DNA from: Immersiella caudata
Taxonomy: Eukaryota; Ascomycota; Sordariomycetes; Sordariales; Lasiosphaeriaceae
Length of the DNA stretch: 64,000 nt
NCBI GenBank assembly: GCA_030512335.1
Contig: JAULSU010000001.1
Span: forward strand, 7,998,001 to 8,062,000
Direction: 5' to 3'
Shown here one piece after another: positions 9,225 to 16,898 of this stretch; the stretch's first letter is position 1, and every line of letters begins with the position of its first letter. The notes below the pieces were generated by a model, which saw only the letters and a program-made list of their open reading frames with translations, had not been told where the DNA came from and did not search any database. Position numbers and translations under genes: made by a program.

Positions 9225-9819
9225 GTTTAGAACCGGGAGAGGAAATACACGTGTTTGCGAATGAGGGGGCTGTTGTGGTGCGGAAAACGTGGAAGGAGTT
9301 TGCAAAGGAAAGAAGAGTGGGAGCCTAGAAATGGGTCGAAGAGTTGTTGGAGAAGTGGTTATCACTGATTTTCATGACAGACGAGTCGGGCACTTCGGCC
9401 TCATCAGCAACCAGACTGTAAGCGGTGAAGGGGCTGGCCAAGCTTCTCAGACAGCCACCACCCTACAGATGACCAGGTGATGGGTCTGATTGGCTCTCTT
9501 GCTCTGGTCGCCCCGCTTTTTTGCTGAGGCGTGTCTTGCCAGTTGAAGAGTGGTGAAGAAGCATGGTTATTTTCTTTGGATCTTGGCTTCGAAAAATTCT
9601 ACTCTAGGTAGAATGGCGCCTCCAACCCTAACCCTGCATACGCCATTCCAGATCCGCCAAAATTGTCAATCTCCTCTGACGCACCACCAAGGTGCAACAC
9701 AGTGCACACTCCAATCAACACCATGCGCACTGACCCAAGGAACCTCTTCGCTCGGCCGATGAGGCCTTCCACCCTCTACAATATCCATCCCTGGCCCGTT
9801 AGCAATTCGGGTCTCAATC
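9225..9819. other. Divergent promoter region between two zinc-finger genes
   Basis: This 595-bp spacer separates two C2H2 genes transcribed away from each other and must carry both promoters. A short CCCTAACCCT stretch occurs at about 9626-9635. No coding frame of note, unless the left gene starts at 9365. Confidence 0.5.
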
Positions 9820-11124
9820 ATGCCTCGAATACGCCTCGATTCACATCCTTGCAATGCACCTGACTGCAGCAAAATCTTCAGCACAAACAAACAGCTGACC
9901 GACCACAAACGATCTCACAGCAAGAAACTCAAGTGTCCATCCTGTCTATATGCATGCGGAACACAGAAAGCTTTGGCACGACATCAAGACACCCGGCACG
10001 AGGCGCCTCGCCATGAGCCATGTTGCTATTGCGGAGCCAACTTGAATCAAGCCCGACGAGACAATTTCCAACGGCACCTCAACAAATTCCACCAAGGCGG
10101 CCTCTCAGCGGCCGCGGCGAGGGGTGACGAAAGGGCTGTGAAGGAGTTGCTAGAGCAATGTCATGAGACCGGCCGGATGGACACTTTCGGCCGCTCACCG
10201 CTTCACAATGCGATTGAAGGCGGCCATACAGGCACTGTAAAGATACTCCTAGAGAATGGTTTCGACACTGAGAAGTGCGACAAGACGTTACATTTCAACA
10301 GTTTCGTGGGCTACGCAAGATGCTTGCACGACGCAGAGACGCCTCTCTACCGTGCGGCACGGCTGGGGCTCCAAGACGTCGTTGGATTACTTCTTGATGC
10401 CGGAGCAAACTCGAAGGCGTGCGACAGATATAGTAGAACGGCTCTCCACGGAGCAGCTTACTGTGGACACGAGGGTGTCGCCAATTTACTTCTGGGCGCC
10501 GGAGCCAACGCAGAGGAGAAGGATGGTCGCGGCCAAACGCCCCTCCATTTGGCAGCTGGTGAAGGGCAAGGAGGAATCTCCAAGCTGCTCCTGAGCGCCG
10601 GAGCCAATGCAAAAGACAAGAGAAACGACGGGGAAACGCCTCTTCATCTTGCAAGTGAGTGGGGGAATGAAGGTGTCGCCAAACTGCTGATTGACAGCGG
10701 AGTTGATGTTCAAGCGAAGGACAACGGCGGGAAAACCCCTCTTCATCTTGCAAGTGAGCGGGGGAAGGAAGGTGTCGCCAAACTGCTGATTGACAGCGGA
10801 GTTGATGTTCAAGCGAAGGACAACAATGGGAAAACCCCTCTTCATCTTGCAAGTAAGCGGGTGAATGGAGGTGTCGCCAAACTGCTGATTGACAGCGGAG
10901 TTGACGCTCAAGCAAAGGATAACAAGGGCATGACTGCCCTGAATTTCGCAGTTGGCCAAAGCTACGATTACACGGCGCGCTGGCGGCGGCGGAGACGTGT
11001 CGCTCACATGCTTCTTGATGCCGGGGCAAAAGTGGAGGCTGGAGAGTATCAGTTTGATGCATCAGGGGCCATTACATTCCGGACGTATGACAGTTTTGGT
11101 CAGTTGGGGATGGAGGCAATTTGA
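9820..11124 (+). CDS. C2H2 zinc-finger / ankyrin-repeat protein
   Basis: A single exon of 434 codons. The N-terminus carries three zinc-finger-like units: C11-x4-C16 with H29/H33, C39-x2-C42 with H55/H60, and C68/C71 followed by RHLNKFH. From about residue 93 to 410 there are roughly nine ankyrin repeats (for example TPLHLASEWGNEGVAKLL, TALHGAAYCGHEGVANLL). Three consecutive repeats, encoded by 10627-10923, are nearly identical at the DNA level. Ankyrin arrays bind proteins. Fusion of C2H2 fingers to ankyrin repeats is common in large fungal families, some linked to NLR-type immunity, and the exact role here is unknown. The last unit is interrupted by an Arg-rich insertion (ARWRRRRRVAHMLLDAGAKV). 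ATG 9820 is the first in frame and places the first finger at residue 11. The neighbouring HET gene and remnants hint at a self/non-self recognition role (inference). Confidence 0.9.
   Translation: MPRIRLDSHPCNAPDCSKIFSTNKQLTDHKRSHSKKLKCPSCLYACGTQKALARHQDTRHEAPRHEPCCYCGANLNQARRDNFQRHLNKFHQGGLSAAAARGDERAVKELLEQCHETGRMDTFGRSPLHNAIEGGHTGTVKILLENGFDTEKCDKTLHFNSFVGYARCLHDAETPLYRAARLGLQDVVGLLLDAGANSKACDRYSRTALHGAAYCGHEGVANLLLGAGANAEEKDGRGQTPLHLAAGEGQGGISKLLLSAGANAKDKRNDGETPLHLASEWGNEGVAKLLIDSGVDVQAKDNGGKTPLHLASERGKEGVAKLLIDSGVDVQAKDNNGKTPLHLASKRVNGGVAKLLIDSGVDAQAKDNKGMTALNFAVGQSYDYTARWRRRRRVAHMLLDAGAKVEAGEYQFDASGAITFRTYDSFGQLGMEAI
10627..10923 (+). repeat. Three 99-bp near-identical ankyrin-coding tandem repeats
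   Basis: Units start at 10627, 10726 and 10825, each encoding 33 residues of the form xGxTPLHLAS...GVAKLLIDSGVDVQAKDN. The stretch coding GVAKLLIDSGVD is almost invariant in DNA across the three copies. Differences cluster at the residues after TPLHLAS (EWGNE, ERGKE, KRVNG), the variable, solvent-exposed part of the ankyrin repeat. Confidence 0.92.
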
Positions 11125-11852
11125 GAACAGCTTGGGGTTTCGTCAGGACGGGGGTGATTGCGAACCAGAGGCAACATTGGAAGCGGGCAAAAGACGCGGT
11201 GCAGGCAAGTGCGATGTTGATCTTGTTGTGCCATGAGCGTAGCACGACCCATGTTTTGCCATCGCCAATGCGGCGTCCTTTTGCGTAGGGCGGACTACAA
11301 TTCCTTAGATTCACTGCTTCGGTTAAATATGTGTGTTGTCAACCTTGCTGTGCCGCTTCCCAATATTCTGTTGTGGCGCGGCACACCTTGCCCCTGAATT
11401 TGCCAAACCAAGACGGGACAGCCGTAAGCTGAAGCCCAGCCATAACCCGGCCACCGGGTTGACTGATTACGCTGTAAATTTTGGTTACGAATCTGATTGG
11501 AGCGCAAAATGAGTTTAACGTGCCCCCCTTTTTACGACAATCGGACCGGCAAGGCGCCTATGCCGTATCGGTTACCGTATCTGGTACTGATGTGCTTACA
11601 GACCTTTGACCTGGACTACATGATCTCAAACAGACTATTGATTCTGAGGTGTAGACTGGGATTCGATAAACGATACTATACGGACCTGTGGGGAGCGTTG
11701 AAGGAGCGTCCAAGTCACTCCATGCACTGCCAGTGGGCATGCCCACGGGTATATAACATGAAGTCTTCACCCTTCGATGAGTAACCTCACATAGAGCACC
11801 AGCAGCCCAGACCAGCCCTCGCAGACAAAAGTACCTCGCCCCACTTGTTGCA
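11125..11852. other. Intergenic, upstream of the tyrosinase gene
   Basis: No gene is seen in this 728-bp stretch. The right end carries a 14-bp perfect palindrome and a TATA box just before the tyrosinase start, listed separately. Confidence 0.5.
11733..11756 (+). promoter_or_regulatory. Palindrome plus TATA box of the tyrosinase gene
   Basis: GTGGGCATGCCCAC (11733-11746) is a perfect palindrome. Three bases later comes TATATAA (11750-11756), about 97 bp before ATG 11853. The spacing suits a core promoter with an adjoining dimer-binding site; the binding protein is unknown. Confidence 0.45.
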
Positions 11853-12970
11853 ATGAAATCCATTCAACTCGCCGCCCTCTTCGGCGTCGCGCTCGCCCTC
11901 CCTCCACCAGGTCCCCTTGCTCCAAGACAGGGTTGCACCAACCCCAAAGTCCGCAAATCATGGAGGGACGCGACCAGGGCTGAAAAGCTAGCCTACCTCA
12001 ATGCCGCCGTCTGCGTCACCAAGGCGCCATCCCGCCTCAAGACGCACCCCGATGCGAAGCTCCACGACGACTTTGGCTACATCCACGCGGTCCTCTCCAA
12101 CTCCTCGCTTCCGATCATCAGTCCGTTCTCCCTTATCCCTGCTGCCCAACCAACCACATACTAATCCCCAGTCCCACAGTCCACGGCTACCCCAACTTCC
12201 TCCCCTGGCACCGCTACTTCGTCCAAGTCTACGAAGACGCCCTCCGCAACGACTGCGGCTACAAAGGCGCAGCCATGTACTGGGACTGGACCAAAGACTC
12301 GGCTGCCCCCTCCAAATCCGCCATCTTTGACCCTGTCACCGGCTTTGGCGGCGACGGCGACGGGCCCGACCAAAACGGCCTCGGCCCTCGCGTCAAAGAC
12401 GGACCGTTTCGCAATTACAGACCCTTGTACTCGGGCTCTGATCCCATGCCGCACTGGCTGAGCCGCAACTTCGTGCCGGGTAACTCTCCGGGCGAACCTG
12501 ACATCCTCGGCACTCAGTACACCAAGGAGATTGTCGATGGGATCCATGCGCTGCCGACCTTTGCGGATTTCCGCAATGCGCTGGAGGGCGGTCCGCACTC
12601 TGCCATCCATTTTGGTGTGGGAGGTGGAGCGCCCTTCGGTAACGGAGGTGCTGGGGATCTGGGGTTCCCAGCTGCGACGCCGAATGGTATGTTTTGTTTC
12701 ATCCTTACTCTTCTGTCTTTGAATGGGAAATGACTGACAATTCGGTGAATAGATCCAATCTTCTTCCTTCACCACGCGCAGGTGGACCGACTCTGGTGGC
12801 TGTGGCAAAAGGAGGATGCTTCTAGGCTCACCACCTACGACGGGACGGATCACCTCGGGACGCCGGTTACGCTAAATGATGCCTTGCCCATGGAAGATCT
12901 TGCGCCGGATGGGATCGTGGCTGATTACATGGATATTACCGGTCCCAAACTTTGTTACACGTATGTGTAA
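11853..12970 (+). CDS. Secreted tyrosinase (type-3 copper monophenol oxidase)
   Basis: Three exons: 11853-12120, 12180-12686 and 12753-12970. They encode 330 residues. Intron 1 uses an unusual GTCCGT donor but restores IIIHGYPNFLPWHRYF; intron 2 is GTATGT...ATAG. The N-terminus is a signal peptide (MKSIQLAALFGVALA). Copper site A is seen in YIHAV (His78), HGYPNFLPWH (His91, His100). Copper site B is in HSAIH (His229, His233) and DPIFFLHHAQVDRLWW (His265/266). These are the landmarks of the tyrosinase central domain. The family oxidises phenols to o-quinones for melanin or cross-linking. The protein is short and ends soon after site B at CYTYV, so it lacks the long C-terminal lid domain of intracellular tyrosinases and is expected to be secreted in active form. 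It converges with the HET gene on the other strand. Confidence 0.93.
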
Positions 12971-13355
12971 AGGGCGGACGGGGGAGGTGCGAAAAGGCTA
13001 TTGTTCGTTTCTTTGCAACTGTCTGTCTCTCTGACAGGAGTCGATTTGACATCTGCGGTTATGGTCAGCATGCCTCACGCCTGGACGTGGGAGTTATATA
13101 CATACCTCGTACGCTTCAAGTTGAGTTCTGATTTCACCTCGAGAGCGCTCTATCGTATGCCTGAAGAGGCATCATGCTCCTCCACAGACGGACCGGTGCG
13201 CGGTCCAGGGGTTCGGGCTTGTACAAACACTCAACCACCGCAATGAACCGCTGATGTGACTCAAACCTGTCGATTCGCTGCTAGTATCCTACCTCCCTAG
13301 ACGATTCATGCCTAACTCTGAAACCCACACGCTATCAAGCCATCACCCGCCACCC
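12971..13355. other. Short convergent spacer
   Basis: This 385-bp stretch lies between the 3' ends of the tyrosinase and HET genes. It should hold both terminators; no gene is seen. Confidence 0.5.
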
Positions 13356-15581
13356 TCAGCAAAGAATGAACGTTTCCACCTTGAGTTTCTTCTCCTTCAT
13401 GTTCGCGTCGCTGACTACCTGCCCTTCCATGGCGCCGCAGAGGTAAGCCGGTCCGAGAAACGCGTACTCGCCGTCGTATAACGGGCTCGGTCGAATCACA
13501 ATGGGGAAGGGACAGCCGAAGAAGATGCATACAATGTCGCCCTCCATAGTCTCGAGCGGTCCCATACCGCAGTATGGCCCATTGGTTCCAACCATGATTT
13601 GCTCAAACACCACCCTGAATTCGGACTTGCAACGGCTGTCCAACCCTTTCGAGTAAAAGTACTCGAGAAACGAATCTGGGTCTAGAACATCTTCTCCGGG
13701 CGCGGCCAACTTCTTCCTGTGCTCGTGTTCGTATTCCGTTTCAGCCGTGAGCATATCTTCCCATAGGGCTTTGGTGAATGGATTGATGCCGTTCTTGTCG
13801 TCGGACGGCGATACCACGCGTTGGAAGAATTGAAACCGCGTTTCTTCTCCACGCTTCTTGCAAATCTTGAAGAGGCGTGCCATCATAACCCCATAGAAGT
13901 CCCTGATTGACGTGACTGGCGCTGGCGGCAACCACTCACCCGGCATAACGACTGGCGCAAGGACCTGATCTACCCTGGCGAACCGCACCCCGCTGACAAG
14001 CAGCCTGCGCCTCTTGGAGGACCCCTTGGCGTCAATGGATACGGCATATTTCTCGTGGCTTGCATCGTATTTTCCGTGAGCTTGACAGTGTTTGAGCGTT
14101 TCCCATCGGCCCGTGAAATATGGAGGAGCCGACGTTAGATCTGGTAGCCACGTCGGTACGAGCGGGAATTTCTCGCATGCCCTGGGACAGGATACCATCC
14201 ATTTCAGCGGGGCGGTGGGCTCTTCGGTTCTCGCCTTCGCCAAGTAGTCCTTGAGAAAGAGCGTGGTAAAAGCTTGAAAGTCGGCCTTATAGTCGGGTGG
14301 CTGAAAGCCCTCTCGAGTATCAAGCGCTCCCCAACTGGCATACACGAAATCCCTCCGATCGCCCGTACAGAAGGCTCTGTTGCAGGCAAACGTTTCGAAG
14401 GTTCGCCCTGGCTTACGCGTAACTTCTGCCGACGAACGCCTAGCTTCGACCGAGTCAGCGGCTTCCCTGTAAATACCTCGCGCGAGGTCAAATGTGTAGA
14501 CCCTTGAAAACCCGGCCTCGTGTGTGTTGAAAATTGCTGGCACCCGCGATGCTTCATCCGATTGAGCCCGGAGACCCAACTTTACCATGCCCCAGACCAC
14601 CTTTGCAAAGGCCTGATAGTCGACAGTGTACTCGCCGCACCGAAGCTCTAGACGTGGCTTTGGAAGCGCCCCGGCCTCTGTCGTTGACTTTGATGGTATT
14701 GCCCAGGCTACCTCTGCCACAGGCCAAAGCCGTTTCCAGATAGGCTTCGACGCGACGATGCCAAGAGAGTGAATGACCATGGGCGACGTCGGAAAAGCCG
14801 CCAAAGGGGCGAGGTCTGGGTTGGCGGCGTGCCATTCCCTAACGTACTCGAAGGCCTCGGCGATTCCGGGAGCAGGCGGTGGGACTGGTTGCGTCGTACC
14901 GCACGCCTCGCAGCAGGGCTCAGGTAAGGCATCGAGAACAGCGGTGTCGGGGTCGGGGACGTCGGAATCGAGGTATTCAGCATGATCGGCGCCATCGGCA
15001 TGGGCGCCGCCGTAAAGGAGAGGGGGAGACGGGCCGTGCTCCTCTCCAACCCAGACAACTGTTGAATCTGCTTGTTCCCAGATTTCCATCAGATGGGCCG
15101 CATGCCAACTTCTCTCCCTGGCATCCAAAATGTTGATGCAGATTCCTCCCGTCCAGATAAGCTTCGGTTCCGTTGCGCTTCGGAGTCGCTTGAGCGCCAA
15201 GACGAGGTTCTGTGGGATGCCGAGCAGGGAGCGGTCTCCGGGTTTGATCGGGTCATTGGTGATTCTGATCAGTTGGCAGACAGTGGTATCCTCTGCCGCA
15301 TACGTCAAGGCCGTGTACTTGAGGTTTTCCTTGTCGGCATCGGTATTCGTTCGGGGGAGGAATCGGCAGCATAGAGTCTCGTGGTACTCGCCAGGGGCCA
15401 GTTCGATGAGCCGTATTTGGAACCTCTGCTTCGGCTTTTTCCCGCCGGTGCTGAACGTAAGCTTGCATCTGTCGTAGATGGGCTGGCGCCGAAATTCGGT
15501 ATTGTTCTCTGCGGCTTGGACCATTGTGATACGTTTGCGAGGGAGATGAGCGGTAAGAGATGCAGTTGTTGATGATGGCAA
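13356..15581 (-). CDS. HET-domain (heterokaryon incompatibility) protein, divergent
   Basis: A single exon of 741 codons; ATG 15581 is the first in frame and ATG 15524 (MVQAAENN) is an alternative. HET-domain landmarks are present but altered. LKYTALTYAAED (about residue 88-98) stands where family members have YxALSYxWG. LIWTGGICINILDARERSWH (141-160) corresponds to the WIDAxCINQxDxxER block with Asp-Ala and Gln replaced. LMEIWEQADSTVVWVGEE (164-181) matches the MxxIYxxAxxVxxWLG block, and KPIWKRLWPVAEVAWA the RxWVIQEV block. A C-terminal GDIVCIFFGCPFPIVIRPS matches the usual DxICILxGxxxPxVLRP segment. HET proteins trigger cell death or growth arrest when unlike strains fuse. The changed motifs may mean specialised or weakened function. 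It converges with the tyrosinase gene. Confidence 0.88.
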   Translation of the reverse strand: MPSSTTASLTAHLPRKRITMVQAAENNTEFRRQPIYDRCKLTFSTGGKKPKQRFQIRLIELAPGEYHETLCCRFLPRTNTDADKENLKYTALTYAAEDTTVCQLIRITNDPIKPGDRSLLGIPQNLVLALKRLRSATEPKLIWTGGICINILDARERSWHAAHLMEIWEQADSTVVWVGEEHGPSPPLLYGGAHADGADHAEYLDSDVPDPDTAVLDALPEPCCEACGTTQPVPPPAPGIAEAFEYVREWHAANPDLAPLAAFPTSPMVIHSLGIVASKPIWKRLWPVAEVAWAIPSKSTTEAGALPKPRLELRCGEYTVDYQAFAKVVWGMVKLGLRAQSDEASRVPAIFNTHEAGFSRVYTFDLARGIYREAADSVEARRSSAEVTRKPGRTFETFACNRAFCTGDRRDFVYASWGALDTREGFQPPDYKADFQAFTTLFLKDYLAKARTEEPTAPLKWMVSCPRACEKFPLVPTWLPDLTSAPPYFTGRWETLKHCQAHGKYDASHEKYAVSIDAKGSSKRRRLLVSGVRFARVDQVLAPVVMPGEWLPPAPVTSIRDFYGVMMARLFKICKKRGEETRFQFFQRVVSPSDDKNGINPFTKALWEDMLTAETEYEHEHRKKLAAPGEDVLDPDSFLEYFYSKGLDSRCKSEFRVVFEQIMVGTNGPYCGMGPLETMEGDIVCIFFGCPFPIVIRPSPLYDGEYAFLGPAYLCGAMEGQVVSDANMKEKKLKVETFILC

Positions 15582-16445
15582 TGATGTCGAGAAGTGCGCG
15601 GTGATGCTTGGTGGAACAAGTCAGGGCGCCCAGCACATGGTGGAATTTGCTCCATGCCCGAGGGTGGCTTGGAGGTTCTTTCCCGGTAAGCTTCGTACGC
15701 AGAAAATGGATATTCAGACCCCCCAACAGAGGAATCGGCGGTGTTGGGAAGGTACGGAGAGGGGCCCTCAGCTCCATGCAAAACACGTTGACCAGATGCG
15801 CAAATGCCTTCAACAAAAACAAAGCTGAATAAACTGTATTACAAGTAGCCTTCTTAGATATGAGGAAACGGCTGTCATGTATCTCAGGAGGCGTTATCTA
15901 CATTTGAAAAGGCCTTGTCAGCATCGAGGTAGGCCTGAACAGCGTCACACGAGGCCTTCCCCAGTGCCAAAAACGCAGGGCGCACTAGACAAAGAGCCCT
16001 TCAAGGTTCTGGCGGAGCCTCCCTGTGCCCTGTGCCCCACTTCCGTACGCTAGCTCTTGGGCGTTTTCAGTCCTCGGCATCTCGAACTCGACATCGGATC
16101 ACCTCCACGCCGAGGCATGTTCGTCGGAGCCAGATGAGGCTCAGCTGCACATGGCATACCCGCTCCTGTGCGACACCAGGTTTAGCGCGACTCGGGATCG
16201 AAGGATCGTGTAACGTTCGTCATTCCAACAGCCTGGAAGCCTGAGCTAATTGATGCGTCAAGAACAGGTTCGAAACAAAATGCCGCAAATCCTCCTCCCA
16301 GAAAGCCGCCGCGTCCTAAATATATCCAAGCAAAGAAAAACGCCCTCGTCATTAATCATCGTCACCGTTGCCACCGTTCCCTCGCCATCCCTGCGAGCCC
16401 TGACCTTCCGCCTGCGACCCGCTCGTCGCTCCCAGCCTTCGATCC
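15582..16445. other. Intergenic, HET gene promoter side
   Basis: No convincing gene is present. The left end is the 5' flank of the HET gene and the right end the 3' flank of the 150-residue ORF. Confidence 0.45.
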
Positions 16446-16898
16446 CTACAGCAAACGCCTCAGCTCGGCTCCAGCAAGGCGAACAGATTCGAAATCACCC
16501 TCGTCGAGCCTGCGACGAATGAGCTCGGATAATACCGCGTGGGCGCTCTCCAGTTGACGGAGCATCCCCTCGAGATGACGATACTCTGCATTTTCTGGCT
16601 TTAACATTCGGGGCTCAAGCGTCCGTCGGTTCTCGGCGCCCATGGTCATCATCAATACCGTCAAGCGAGACGCCAGCTCCATGATGACGAAGGTCTGGCG
16701 ATTGACGGCGTCTGACTGGACGCCTTGGACTCCCTGCGCCACGGTAAGAATGTCGATGACGCGATCCGCCTCGGCCACGATTCCCTCGAGAGGTTCCTTT
16801 GCCCCGTGGAGCTCGTTTCGGGATTCCTTCACCGAGTGCAGATTGTCGATGGCTTTATCTGCGACCGGAATGAATCCATCAGTCAGGGTAATCGCCAT
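16446..16898 (-). CDS. Small all-helical hypothetical protein
   Basis: A single frame of 150 codons, ATG 16898 to stop at 16446. The sequence is regular and predicted helical, with heptad-like leucines: FIPVADKAIDNLHSVKESRN, IVAEADRVIDILTVAQGVQ, LEGMLRQLESAHAVLSELI and a closing LAGAELRRLL. There is no signal peptide or membrane segment. I cannot assign a family. The general look (short N-terminal helix, then a four-to-six-helix bundle) recalls the N-terminal effector domains (HeLo-like, SesA-like) that precede NACHT domains in fungal NLR proteins. Here no nucleotide-binding domain follows, so this is only a suggestion. It lies 0.86 kb upstream of the HET gene on the same strand. Confidence 0.5.
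   Translation of the reverse strand: MAITLTDGFIPVADKAIDNLHSVKESRNELHGAKEPLEGIVAEADRVIDILTVAQGVQGVQSDAVNRQTFVIMELASRLTVLMMTMGAENRRTLEPRMLKPENAEYRHLEGMLRQLESAHAVLSELIRRRLDEGDFESVRLAGAELRRLL

Noticed and set aside
9626..9635. Telomere-like CCCTAACCCT
   Set aside because: Fewer than two full repeats, well inside gene-bearing DNA; too short to be an interstitial telomere. A similar short match at about 54665 was also dismissed.
10295..11062. Long antisense frame opposite the ankyrin gene
   Set aside because: Its repetitive look (RCQSAVWRHL) is only the reverse reading of the ankyrin repeats.
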